From contig MGVN01000051.1 of the NCBI GenBank assembly GCA_001800515.1, forward strand, positions 15,050 through 79,049: a DNA stretch of 64,000 nucleotides, given 5' to 3'. Shown in pieces: positions 34,632 through 43,443 of the stretch (its first letter is position 1; every line of letters starts with the position of its first letter). The stretch is from Elusimicrobia bacterium RIFOXYB2_FULL_49_7 (GTDB taxonomy: Bacteria > Fibrobacterota > OXYB2-FULL-49-7). The position numbers and the translations under genes were made by a program. The notes beneath the pieces were generated by a model, which worked only from the letters and a program-made list of their open reading frames with translations, was not told where the DNA came from and ran no database searches.

Positions 34632-35208
34632 CCTTTTTTCTTTTCTAAAAGAAATAAAAAAGTGGAATAAAACCATTAATCTTATTTCTTCTCATGATCT
34701 GAATTTCCTTTTTTCGAGACATTATCTTGATTCAAGAGCCCTGTTCGACAAAATCCCCCCTCATTCAAGAATCATTGATATTGGTTCCGGAAATGGATTT
34801 CCAGCAATCCCATTAGCCATTTTTAGACCGGATATTGAAGTTATTTCGGTTGAGGCACAACAAAAAAAAGCTGTTTTTCTTTCAAATTGTCAGCAGATGT
34901 TATCTTTAAATAATTATCAAGTTATAAACACTCGAATTGAAGATCTTTCGGCTGTATATAGAAATAGTTTTTCATTTATAACAGCAAGAGCTTTTTCAGA
35001 TATAAACAATATTATTCTTTTAACAAATATATATGCTCAAAAAATATGTAATTATATTATATTCAATTCATTACACAATATTGATATCTCTACCGTTCAA
35101 ACCCGTTTTAAACTAGTTATCAACATTGTTCAAGAATATGTTTATTATTTACCAGATAATATAAAAAGGACTTTGACCCATTTTTCTGCTGAAAAAAAGA
35201 GTGTTTAA
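34609..35208 (+). CDS. rsmG: 16S rRNA (guanine-527-N7) methyltransferase RsmG (GidB)
   Basis: 199 residues; methylates G527 of 16S rRNA using SAM. The motif WNKTINLISSHDL, the SAM-binding IDIGSGNGFPAIPLAI and FITARAFSDI are characteristic. The C-terminal third is shorter and more divergent than usual (AT-rich, Ile/Asn-rich). The start overlaps the mnmG 3' end. The mnmG-rsmG-parA-parB order is the classical origin cluster. Confidence 0.94.
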   Translation: MICEKEINLFSFLKEIKKWNKTINLISSHDLNFLFSRHYLDSRALFDKIPPHSRIIDIGSGNGFPAIPLAIFRPDIEVISVEAQQKKAVFLSNCQQMLSLNNYQVINTRIEDLSAVYRNSFSFITARAFSDINNIILLTNIYAQKICNYIIFNSLHNIDISTVQTRFKLVINIVQEYVYYLPDNIKRTLTHFSAEKKSV

Positions 35209-35267
35209 TTTCCTTTTATTATCATGTATTATATTTTATATTTACTCTTCTTTTAAAATTACATAAA

Positions 35268-36080
35268 ATGGCCAAAATTATTGCTATTGCTAATCAAAAA
35301 GGTGGTGTTGGTAAAACCACTACTGCGGTTAATCTTTCCGCATCCTTATCCGTCTTGGAAAAACATACCCTCCTTCTTGACATGGACCCACAAGGAAACG
35401 CCACAACCGGATTGGGGATCAATAAAGCGGATCTTGAATACTCTATCTATGATTTTCTCTTTCTTGACGAAGAAAACGAAACGGTTTCCCGTGAAACCAT
35501 TGAACGCTGTATTATCAAGTCTAATTTATCAAGTGGGGCCTCCTTTTTGGATATTTTACCCGCCAATTCCGATTTGGTCAGTGCTGAATATGAATTATTT
35601 AAGGTGATGGCTCGCGAATTTCAACTTAAACGATCCCTGTCCCACATCAAAGATGCATATGAATTTATCATCATTGATTGCCCCCCCTCCCTTTCTGTTC
35701 TTACTCTGAATGCCTTGGCAGCCGCGGATTCCGTACTTATCCCCATCCAATGCGAATTCTATGCATTGGAAGGATTGGCGGAACTTCTTAACACTATCCG
35801 GACCGTCCAAAAAACGCTTAACAACAATCTTTCCATCGAAGGAGCGCTTTTAACGATGTACGACGGCCGCCTGAATTTGAGCAAGCAAGTTGCCAATGAT
35901 GTTAAGGAGTATTTTAAGGAAAAGGTTTTTCAGGCCGTGATTACCCGTAATGTCAAGCTATCCGAAGCGCCCAGTTCCGGCAAACCCATTTTGGAATATG
36001 ATATCGTTAGTTCAGGTTCCGAAAATTACTTTCAACTGGCAGAGGAGATCATCAATCGTCATGGAAAAGAACAGCCGTAA
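35268..36080 (+). CDS. parA: Chromosome partitioning ATPase ParA (Soj)
   Basis: 270-residue deviant Walker ATPase: NQKGGVGKTTTAVNLSASLS with the signature Lys, DMDPQGNATTGLG, and IIDCPPSLSVLTLNALAAAD. ParA dimers coat the nucleoid and move ParB-parS complexes. The start AUG lacks a strong ribosome-binding site. It contains a parS-like sequence internally (35484-35497). The base composition returns to that of the wider window from this gene onward. It overlaps parB by 20 nt. Confidence 0.97.
   Translation: MAKIIAIANQKGGVGKTTTAVNLSASLSVLEKHTLLLDMDPQGNATTGLGINKADLEYSIYDFLFLDEENETVSRETIERCIIKSNLSSGASFLDILPANSDLVSAEYELFKVMAREFQLKRSLSHIKDAYEFIIIDCPPSLSVLTLNALAAADSVLIPIQCEFYALEGLAELLNTIRTVQKTLNNNLSIEGALLTMYDGRLNLSKQVANDVKEYFKEKVFQAVITRNVKLSEAPSSGKPILEYDIVSSGSENYFQLAEEIINRHGKEQP
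35484..35497. promoter_or_regulatory. Second parS-like site inside parA
   Basis: GTTTCCCGTGAAAC differs from the parS core by one base (A to C at the sixth position). It encodes V-S-R-E-T in ParA. parS sites embedded in par genes are known, for example within spo0J of Bacillus. Whether ParB accepts this variant is not known. Confidence 0.65.
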
Positions 36081-36966
36081 GGCTCTTCATCGAGGGCTTA
36101 GCGCCCTTATTTCAAATATCAACGGCAGCTCTTCTTCTAATGCCGAACAATCTTCCGCATCGGGGAACTCCTCCCCCATTGATCTTTCCCCTCGGGAATT
36201 ACCTCTCGCCAGTATTTTAAAGAATCCATTTCAACCTCGCCTTTCTTTTGACAAAGAAGACCTTGATAATCTTAAAGAATCCATCCAGATTCACGGAATT
36301 ATTGAACCCATTATTGTTCGACAATCCAAAGGTGGTTATGAAATCATTGCCGGCGAAAGACGGTTTCGCGCGGCCAAGGAATTGGGCCTTGAAACCGTTC
36401 CGGTTCTTATTCGAGAAAAGGTTTCAGATCGTGAACTAAAAATTCTTGCATTGGTTGAAAATCTTCAACGCGCTGATTTAAACGACATTGAAATAGCCAT
36501 GGGTTACCATGAACTCATCAATTCCCATCAGTATACCCATGAGCAATTAGCCAAGGATGTGGGCAAAAGCCGCTCCTTTATTAGTAATACGCTTCGTCTT
36601 CTTAAATTGCCCGAGCATATCAAAGATGCGGTGTTTAATCGACAACTTTCCGCAGGCCATGCCCGTGCTCTGCTTGCTCTGGAAAAGGAAGCAGATATGG
36701 AAAAGTTGTTTCAGCGTATTATCAAACAAGGTTTAAATGTCCGCCAAACAGAAGAGCTCGTCGGGCCTTCTTCTAAAAAAAAGGCGGAGGTTAAACCGCT
36801 AAGCGAGCAATCATTTGATTGTATTGAATTGGAAAACAAACTAACACATTTTTTTGGCAGTAAAGTTTCCATTCAAAGTAATAAAGGCAAGAAGGGACGT
36901 ATTATTTTTTCTTTTTCCGACATAGAAGATCTTAACCGCATCGTTTCTTTAATGCGCCTAACATGA
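36061..36966 (+). CDS. parB: Chromosome partitioning protein ParB
   Basis: 301 residues. ParB/Spo0J CTPase clamp: the N-terminal catalytic domain contains LPLASILKNPFQPRLSFD and the GGYEIIAGERRFRAAKELG CTP-binding block, then ALVENLQRADLNDIEIA, the parS-binding helix-turn-helix (QLAKDVGKSRSFISNTLRLL), LSAGHARALL, and a C-terminal dimerisation domain. The ATG at 36061 fits the family N-terminus MEKNSRKALHRGLSALI; a longer open frame upstream is parA in another frame. The stop overlaps the M23 gene (ATGA). Confidence 0.97.
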   Translation: MEKNSRKALHRGLSALISNINGSSSSNAEQSSASGNSSPIDLSPRELPLASILKNPFQPRLSFDKEDLDNLKESIQIHGIIEPIIVRQSKGGYEIIAGERRFRAAKELGLETVPVLIREKVSDRELKILALVENLQRADLNDIEIAMGYHELINSHQYTHEQLAKDVGKSRSFISNTLRLLKLPEHIKDAVFNRQLSAGHARALLALEKEADMEKLFQRIIKQGLNVRQTEELVGPSSKKKAEVKPLSEQSFDCIELENKLTHFFGSKVSIQSNKGKKGRIIFSFSDIEDLNRIVSLMRLT

Positions 36967-37808
36967 AAAAACGGGACTCTGTCATTACTATTCTTCTGGT
37001 AAGAAGCGCCGGCCAGGAAATAATCAGTTTAAAACTGCATACCGCAGTTATCAAACTTCTTCTGGTACTTTTCATTGTATTTACTATTTCCCTGGTTTTT
37101 TTTGCAGGGTATTACAATCGTATCTCAGCAAAGGTTTTTTTCATCAAAAATGTTCTTCTTGAAAATAAGGAATTAAAGGACAAAACCTATCGAATTGATA
37201 TGATCAATCAAGAGCTCTCACGTCTTAAAGGATTTGAGAAAAAACTAAAAATCGTCACCCGCCATAATGAAGATGAACGCTCAGCACCCACCTTGCCCAA
37301 TAAAAAAGCGCTTGAAAACCAGTCGGATACCAGTTTGGATGAATTTGTAGAACACATTAAACTTCGTCGGAATCTAAGCTATCTTTCCATTCAAGACGAT
37401 GCGCTAAAACGGAAGCGTATGGTGGAATCTATTCCTAATATTTTTCCTGTGGACGGATGGATCTCTCGCGGATTTGAAAAACCGACGGACAAATCAAAGA
37501 AAAGTCATCTCGGATTGGATATTGCGGCAGCATCGGATTCGCGCATCAAGGCATCTGCTCCCGGGATTGTCACTTTTTCCGGTTGGAACAATGATTTTGG
37601 CAACTTGGTCGAAATAGACCACGGACATGGTTTTGTGACACGATACGGTCATTGCTCGCGTGTCCTGGTGAGAAAAGGAGATTTAGTGGATAGAAGTCAA
37701 ACCATTGCATTTGTGGGCAGTTCCGGACGTTCATCAGCGCCGCATCTTCATTTTGAAATCATCAAAGACGGCGTACCAGAAGACGCCCTACTGTATCTTT
37801 ACAAATAG
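36963..37808 (+). CDS. Membrane-anchored M23 (LytM) peptidase
   Basis: 281 residues: a cytosolic N-terminus, one membrane helix (about 31-50), a coiled-coil stretch, then an M23 domain with zinc ligands H182 and D186 (SHLGLDIA) and the HLH at 261-263 (SSAPHLHFEI), so it looks catalytically complete. It cleaves peptidoglycan cross-links in the periplasm. Its gene follows parB with ATGA overlap and precedes a bactofilin gene, the common M23-bactofilin pairing linked to cell-shape control. Confidence 0.93.
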   Translation: MKKRDSVITILLVRSAGQEIISLKLHTAVIKLLLVLFIVFTISLVFFAGYYNRISAKVFFIKNVLLENKELKDKTYRIDMINQELSRLKGFEKKLKIVTRHNEDERSAPTLPNKKALENQSDTSLDEFVEHIKLRRNLSYLSIQDDALKRKRMVESIPNIFPVDGWISRGFEKPTDKSKKSHLGLDIAAASDSRIKASAPGIVTFSGWNNDFGNLVEIDHGHGFVTRYGHCSRVLVRKGDLVDRSQTIAFVGSSGRSSAPHLHFEIIKDGVPEDALLYLYK

Positions 37809-37828
37809 ATCAATCGAAAGGAAATATA

Positions 37829-38194
37829 ATGGCAGACAAGAACAACATCTCCGGAAAAGGCTTACATACGGTCATCGGTGCGGGAACAACCATTGAAGGT
37901 ACGATCAAAGTGGAACACGATATCCGCATAGACGGGGATATCAAGGGAAAACTCATCATTGCCGGTGATTTGATTGTCGGTTCAACGGGGATCATTGAAG
38001 CGGACGTGGATGTCCGCTCCGCCCGTCTGGGCGGTCGTGTGGTGGGCAATATGAATGCCCGGGAACGTATTGAACTGGAGGAAAGCGCCTCTGTTCAAGG
38101 CGATATCCGGACCAAAGATTTGGTCATTAATGAAGGAGCTGTTTTTCAAGGAAACTGTGCCATGCAAAACGAACGCACCAATGGAAAGGCATAA
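37829..38194 (+). CDS. Bactofilin (polymer-forming cytoskeletal protein)
   Basis: 121 residues. The bactofilin beta-helix core runs from about TVIGAGTTIEGTIKVEHDIR through GDIKGKLIIAGDLIVGSTG, ARLGGRVVGNMNARERIELEE and SVQGDIRTKDLVINEGAVFQG to the end, with short flexible tails. Bactofilins polymerise without nucleotide at the membrane and localise wall enzymes such as the adjacent M23 peptidase. The stop overlaps the next ATG (TAATG). AAAGGAAA precedes the start. Confidence 0.95.
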   Translation: MADKNNISGKGLHTVIGAGTTIEGTIKVEHDIRIDGDIKGKLIIAGDLIVGSTGIIEADVDVRSARLGGRVVGNMNARERIELEESASVQGDIRTKDLVINEGAVFQGNCAMQNERTNGKA

Positions 38195-39384
38195 TGACCA
38201 AACGAGTTATTATCCTTTTTACCGTTGCTCTGGCTTTTCTGGGAGGCATCTATTTTGAAAAGACAAGGAAGAATTATTCATCCTCGTTAAAATCCGATTC
38301 TCTTGGTCAAACAACTTCTTTTACAACGCCGATTATTTCTTCAGCTATGACACCCGTTAATGCGGTCGATCCCTCTACTTCGACAAATCCCCGCCGTAAT
38401 TTTTTAGTACAAGCGGTTGAAAAAGCCTCTCCTTCCGTTGTTTTTATCGGCGTGACGCAAATCCAGGTGGTACGAAGTCCATTTTATGATGATCCTTTTT
38501 TCCGGCAATTTTTTCCCCCTTCTTATCAGGAATTCCGTTCCATGGGATCCGGTGTCCTGGTCACGGAAAACGGCTATATCGTGACTAATTATCATGTCGT
38601 TGATCAAGCCAACCGTATTGAAATACATCTTCAAGATGGGCGCTCATTTCAAGCTTCCTTAAAAGGGGCGGATCCCTATACAGACCTGGCCATTCTTAAA
38701 ATAAACGCACCCCATCTGCCTGCCATTTCCTTGGCTGAAAATGATTCCCTCATGATAGGAGAGTGGTCGATTGCCATCGGCAATCCTTTTGGAGCATTAA
38801 TAAAAGACAATAAACCGACGGTCACGGTAGGCGTGATCAGTGCCGTGAAACGCGATTTTACAAGGGAAAGCGGTATCGGGACCCGCTACCGCAGCATGAT
38901 CCAAACCGATGCGGCCATTAATCCCGGCAACAGCGGCGGTGCGCTCATCAATGTTTTAGGAGAATTAATAGGCATTAACACCTTTATCTTTAGTCAAAAC
39001 AACAGCGGGAATGTAGGCGTGGGTTTTGCCATTCCGGTGGGTCGGGTGAATAAAACATTGAAGGAGATTATCCGGTACGGCAAAATTCGATCCTTCTACA
39101 CCGGCATCTCCGTACAGAATATCGATCAGATTATTGCGCAACATTTGGGACTTAAACAACCCATGGGTGTTCTGATTAACCGTATTGAAAAAAATAGTCC
39201 CGGAAAAAAAGGGGGTCTTAAAACCGGAGATGTCATTCTACGCGTGGACGATTATGAAGTCATCAACACAGAAAGCATCAATGATTTGTTCAATCAATAT
39301 CTTCCAAGTGATACGGTCGGACTGATGATTCTTAGGGATAAAAAAGAGACCCTAAAAAACTTGGTATTGGAAAGCCGCGAATAA
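38194..39384 (+). CDS. HtrA/DegP-like periplasmic serine protease
   Basis: 396 residues: an N-terminal signal/anchor helix, a trypsin-like domain with the triad H134 (TNYHVVDQ), D164 (DLAILKI) and S247 (NPGNSGGAL), and one C-terminal PDZ domain (about 300-390). One PDZ makes it DegS/HhoB-like in architecture, i.e. periplasmic quality control or regulated cleavage. It is last of the parA-parB-M23-bactofilin chain and is convergent with the transglycosylase gene. Confidence 0.94.
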   Translation: MTKRVIILFTVALAFLGGIYFEKTRKNYSSSLKSDSLGQTTSFTTPIISSAMTPVNAVDPSTSTNPRRNFLVQAVEKASPSVVFIGVTQIQVVRSPFYDDPFFRQFFPPSYQEFRSMGSGVLVTENGYIVTNYHVVDQANRIEIHLQDGRSFQASLKGADPYTDLAILKINAPHLPAISLAENDSLMIGEWSIAIGNPFGALIKDNKPTVTVGVISAVKRDFTRESGIGTRYRSMIQTDAAINPGNSGGALINVLGELIGINTFIFSQNNSGNVGVGFAIPVGRVNKTLKEIIRYGKIRSFYTGISVQNIDQIIAQHLGLKQPMGVLINRIEKNSPGKKGGLKTGDVILRVDDYEVINTESINDLFNQYLPSDTVGLMILRDKKETLKNLVLESRE

Positions 39385-39403
39385 ACGTTTTTCTTTTAAG
39401 ATC

Positions 39404-41590
39404 TCAGTGAGACCAAATAAAACGGTATATCCAATAATTCTGAAGGCATTTTTTAACATATCCGCGTGTTTCAGTATAACCTATTTCTTCAATAAACCCA
39501 TCTTCATCCACCGTACTTTGTTCTTTTTTCCAACGTAAAGCGGCATTGGCACCGGCATTATAAGCTGCAAAGACCAATTCCCAGTGGCCCTGGAATTGTT
39601 TCCGGAGTTTATCCACATGGTGAGTCCCGAGACGGATATTGTAAAAAGGATGAAAAAGAGAATCCTTCGAAAACAGGACGCTCATATCGCATGCCTCTGT
39701 TTTAGCTGTTGCAGGCATCAGTTGCATGAGGCCGATGGCGCCTGCAAAGGAAAAGGCGCGCGGATGATAAGCTGATTCCTGTCGGATAAGCGAATGGATA
39801 TAAAGCGGATCCATTCCATATTTGGCGCATTCCAATTCCACCACTTCACCAAAATAACGGGGATAAAAAGTTTGAATAACCGGACCAGGTAAAAAACGGT
39901 AATCCGATGATGGGAGCTTGGTTATCAGATTTCTTGACAATCTGTGTGCTTCCCGGAAAAAACCTCGCGATTCGTAGGTTTTAATCAGGTGATACTGAAA
40001 AAGATAATCCCGTTCCAAAAAGCGTTCCACAGGCTTCAATTCCCGCAAAGCAAAATCAGAAAGCCCGCAATCCAGCAATAACAAACCGCGTTCATAAGCC
40101 TTTATCACTATCTCAGGAAATTTATCGGGAAAGCTTTTCCTATAATTTTTTAATGAAAGAAAAAACGGCCGAATGGAAGTCTCGGGTGCCGGGCTAAGCC
40201 GATCTGCCAGAGAATCCTCCTTTAATTCCCGCAGACGGGAAAGGGCTCGGAAAGCATAATAGGAAAGAGGGTTATTTTCCACGCACCGTATCAACCAAAA
40301 CGGAACCGAGTCTCTTTCATTGATTTCAAAATGAACCTTTGCAGACCAATAATAAGCAGCGGACACTTCCTCACTGCCATTGGCAAAAGCGCTTTCCTTC
40401 TGCCAGACCGCGAGAGCCGAATCTTTTTTATTGTTTTTGTAATGACAGTAACCCATTCTAAAAAATGCCTTATCCGCCATATTGCCCGACGGATATTGTT
40501 TGACAATACGCTTGAAATAAAAGACCGCGTATGGATATTCTTTTTTTTCTTCATGGGTTCGTCCGATATCCCATAAAATATTTTCACACATTCTGCTTTT
40601 CGGATATAAAGCGAGATACTCCAGATATTTAGCTCGGGCAGCGGATGTTTTCTTGAGTTTGGACAGAGAGCGAGCGATAAAAAGAGTGGAAAAGGAAGAG
40701 GGGCCCTTTTCCTTTTCTAATTGTTTGAGATACCGGAGAACATATTGATAATTCCCCTTTTGATAGTTCCCTTTAGCCAATAACATTAGAAAACGAGAGC
40801 GGAAAGCAGGTTCTTTTTTCAGGAATGTTTCACATAAAACCAGCACTTCCGTTGTTTGGCGTTTATCCAAACGGTTTTTTGCCAAAATATAGGCTTTTTC
40901 ACCATTCAATACTGCTTGTTTGTTTTTCAGAAGAGTATCACAAAGACGGAGAGCACTGTCTGCAAAAGGGGAGGAAGGGTCTTTTCGAAGAATATCGATA
41001 TAATAATTTAAAGCGGTTTGAAATCGGCCGGCTTCCCGGTTTTTTTGACCGGCAAGAAAAAGCAGATCCGAATCGCGCCGCTTGTTCAATAGTTTTCCTA
41101 AAAAGGAAAAATAAACCGTATCCGTATACGGTAAACCTGCTTCCAAAAGATCCATCCCGGCAACGACAGACAGATCCGGTTCTTCTTTCAAAGTACAGAG
41201 TTCCTGATACAATAGAAGCGCTTCCTGGAAGCGGCCTGCTTTTAAAACAGCGTACAATTCCCAATATTTGGCATAATTGACAAGACGGCCTTTCTGAGAA
41301 AAGGATTTTTTAAAAAACAAACCTGCTTTTTCCATATTTCCCGACCTGAACCATGCCAGTCCTTCTTTTAACACGATTGCGCCCGAATCAACCGGAAAGA
41401 CATATCCTAAATTTTCCCCATAACGGGTATAAACGGATGGAAGAGAGATGTCCGGATAGATTTCCGCCTGCCAGGCTTCGATTTTTTGCTCGTTTTGGGC
41501 GTCGGTTGAAATCTGTTCTTCTTCCAGGGAAAAATCCTTGGGAGATTGGGCATAAGAGACGAATGAAAACAGCAAGAGTAAAAGGATCAT
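39404..41590 (-). CDS. Soluble lytic transglycosylase (Slt-like) with TPR superhelix
   Basis: 728 residues: a signal peptide (MILLLLLFSFVSYAQS), a long alpha-superhelical region with TPR-like repeats (for example YPYAVFYFKRIVKQYPSGNM), and a C-terminal SLT domain with the catalytic Glu in HSLIRQESAYHPRAFSFAG and GLMQLMPATAK. Cleaves the glycan strands of peptidoglycan to 1,6-anhydro ends. The architecture parallels E. coli Slt70. It stands alone on the minus strand between plus-strand genes. Confidence 0.93.
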   Translation of the reverse strand: MILLLLLFSFVSYAQSPKDFSLEEEQISTDAQNEQKIEAWQAEIYPDISLPSVYTRYGENLGYVFPVDSGAIVLKEGLAWFRSGNMEKAGLFFKKSFSQKGRLVNYAKYWELYAVLKAGRFQEALLLYQELCTLKEEPDLSVVAGMDLLEAGLPYTDTVYFSFLGKLLNKRRDSDLLFLAGQKNREAGRFQTALNYYIDILRKDPSSPFADSALRLCDTLLKNKQAVLNGEKAYILAKNRLDKRQTTEVLVLCETFLKKEPAFRSRFLMLLAKGNYQKGNYQYVLRYLKQLEKEKGPSSFSTLFIARSLSKLKKTSAARAKYLEYLALYPKSRMCENILWDIGRTHEEKKEYPYAVFYFKRIVKQYPSGNMADKAFFRMGYCHYKNNKKDSALAVWQKESAFANGSEEVSAAYYWSAKVHFEINERDSVPFWLIRCVENNPLSYYAFRALSRLRELKEDSLADRLSPAPETSIRPFFLSLKNYRKSFPDKFPEIVIKAYERGLLLLDCGLSDFALRELKPVERFLERDYLFQYHLIKTYESRGFFREAHRLSRNLITKLPSSDYRFLPGPVIQTFYPRYFGEVVELECAKYGMDPLYIHSLIRQESAYHPRAFSFAGAIGLMQLMPATAKTEACDMSVLFSKDSLFHPFYNIRLGTHHVDKLRKQFQGHWELVFAAYNAGANAALRWKKEQSTVDEDGFIEEIGYTETRGYVKKCLQNYWIYRFIWSH

Positions 41591-41697
41591 GGTATAAAGG
41601 GAAAAATATACTTTTTCACAGCCGGAAATATCTTTTATCCTAAAAGATAATCAATTATATTTTTTTTCTTTGACACCTTTTCAAGGAGCAAACCATC

Positions 41698-42720
41698 ATG
41701 AACCGTCCACCCGTTAAATTCGGTGTCATCAGCTACGGCCATTTTTTCAAAACCAACTTCATTGTTGCATTCAGGCAATGTCCGGAAGTGGACATCATCG
41801 GAGTCTATAACCGCGGTGAGGAACGCCGTTTGCAGGCCGAACAGGACGGCTTTTTTGCCACCAGCGATTTGGATGAACTGCTGGCCATGCCCGGACTGGA
41901 AGCCGTTGCCATCGGATCATCGAATAATGCTCATAAAGAGCATGCTTTAGCCGCAATTCGTGCCGGCAAACATGTTTTTTGTGAAAAACCATTGGCTCTT
42001 TCCTTATCGGATGCAGAGGAAATGGCCGATGCTGCGGAAAAAAGCGGACTCATCACCCATGTTAACCATCCGGCCCCTTATTCCGAACAATTCCAAATCA
42101 TAAAAAAAATACTGGCCGACAACTTGGGCCGACCTTTTCATTGCTGGCTGCGTTATTCACGCGCTTTTGGTTTATGGAATCAAGGGGCTCGCCATACGGC
42201 CGTTGCCCATCCCAAGGAATCCGGCGGCTGGACTTTTCATCACCATTGTCATGGCCTGGATGCCGTTTGCGTATTGCTCGGGACCAATGACGTGGAACGT
42301 GTTTTTCACATGGAACTAAAAAGTTGCCCGGAAGCGCCCAGCGAGGAAATCATCAATTCCTTCATTCAATTTCGAAACGGAACCACCGCCATCCTATCAG
42401 ATACCACCAGTATCGGATCATTTTTAGATCTCGGCATCCAAGCCGAGAAAGGGGATCTTCGGGTACTCGACGGACAAGCGACTCTGGTGACCACCGGGCC
42501 TTTTGATCCTTCCGGCAGGCCGGGGAACCTTTCATCGCGCATCACCTCCATGCCGGTTCCGGAACAAGAAAAAGAAATACCCGTTGTGGCAAAAGCGTTT
42601 GCTGACGCGGTCAGGGGCGGGAAGAATGATCTTCTTTCTTTTCGTTTTATCTGTAATCAGTATCGAATTCTGGATGCCATGAAAAAAAGTGCGGCGATCG
42701 GCGATGTTGTTCGGTTATGA
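41698..42720 (+). CDS. Gfo/Idh/MocA-family oxidoreductase
   Basis: 340 residues. The N-terminal Rossmann fold, [40 protein letters not shown] and [20 protein letters not shown] (the family EKP motif) bind NAD(P). The C-terminal domain includes [20 protein letters not shown] with the catalytic-site His. The substrate is probably a sugar or inositol derivative but is not identifiable. SD AAGGAG lies upstream. The stop overlaps the NSS transporter fragment (ATGA). Confidence 0.92.
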   Translation: MNRPPVKFGVISYGHFFKTNFIVAFRQCPEVDIIGVYNRGEERRLQAEQDGFFATSDLDELLAMPGLEAVAIGSSNNAHKEHALAAIRAGKHVFCEKPLALSLSDAEEMADAAEKSGLITHVNHPAPYSEQFQIIKKILADNLGRPFHCWLRYSRAFGLWNQGARHTAVAHPKESGGWTFHHHCHGLDAVCVLLGTNDVERVFHMELKSCPEAPSEEIINSFIQFRNGTTAILSDTTSIGSFLDLGIQAEKGDLRVLDGQATLVTTGPFDPSGRPGNLSSRITSMPVPEQEKEIPVVAKAFADAVRGGKNDLLSFRFICNQYRILDAMKKSAAIGDVVRL

Positions 42721-43274
42721 AAGAAAACTGGAGCTCCCGTATCGGTGTGGTTCTGGCGGTGGCGGGCAGCGCGGTCGGACTCGGTAATTTTATTCGATTT
42801 CCAGGGCTTGCGGTCAGTAACGGCGGCGGGGCTTTTTTAATTCCCTATTTCATCAGTTTTTTCATTTTGGGCATTCCTCTTTGCTGGATAGAATCCAATC
42901 CTGCGCTGCCGGAACAGAATGTAAATAATGCGCTCGGTTTTATGTGGAACCCCAAATTCGATGTGTTGGCACAGGGTAAGGTCTGGCTTGCGGCAGCCGG
43001 ACAAATCTTTTTTACCTTGTCCATCGGCTTTGGTCTGATTCTTACCTATGCAAGTTACGTACGCCGAAACGAAGATGTGGTTCTTTCCGGTTTGACGGCC
43101 TCAGCCACCAATGAATTTGCAGAAGTGGTTTTAGGCGGACTTATCACCATTCCGGATATCATTGTAACGATAATCGGCCTTTTTTTGTTAACCGCATTTA
43201 TTTTCATTTTGATTCACCTTGCCGGACGGAACTGGTCGCGCAAGACATTATATCTAAAAAGGAGCCACCCATGA
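42717..43274 (+). pseudogene. NSS sodium-dependent transporter with two large in-frame deletions
   Basis: 185 residues, against the 450-600 of intact sodium:neurotransmitter-symporter proteins. The first 55 residues match TM1-TM2 ([40 protein letters not shown]), then the sequence jumps after CWIE to the pre-TM6 region ([58 protein letters not shown]), and jumps again after LITIP to the last membrane helix. TM3-5 and about TM8-11 are missing while the frame is kept. It could be a decayed gene, an assembly artefact, or a reduced protein. The N-terminal sodium-site residues remain, but transport is unlikely. Confidence 0.72.
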
Positions 43275-43417
43275 CACTCGGCGGCTGGATGATGCTGATA
43301 ATGGCTGTTACCCTTGTCGGTTCGCTGATGACCTTTTGTTTTTATACAATCCTGACCGAAACAAAGCATAATCATCCAGCCCCGCTGGATATCGATACAC
43401 ATGATCAAGAACGGTAA
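43271..43417 (+). CDS. MetS-like NSS transporter small subunit
   Basis: 48 residues: [20 protein letters not shown] begins a single hydrophobic helix of about 22 residues, followed by [11 protein letters not shown] and a hydrophilic His/Asp-rich tail ending HDQER. The size, single helix and position directly after an NSS gene match the small subunit of MetPS-type transporters. AAGGAG lies before the ATG, which is 4 nt inside the end of the preceding gene (ATGA). It looks intact although its large subunit is shortened. Confidence 0.7.
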   Translation: MTLGGWMMLIMAVTLVGSLMTFCFYTILTETKHNHPAPLDIDTHDQER

Positions 43418-43443
43418 CAGACCCTTACTACGAAGGAGCAACC

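Noticed and set aside
39609..39617. Perfect DnaA box TTATCCACA
   Set aside because: A single isolated copy inside the transglycosylase coding sequence, 7 kb from dnaA; expected by chance.
40827..40840. parS-like GTTTCACATAAAAC
   Set aside because: Two mismatches that break the palindrome, inside the transglycosylase gene; probably chance.
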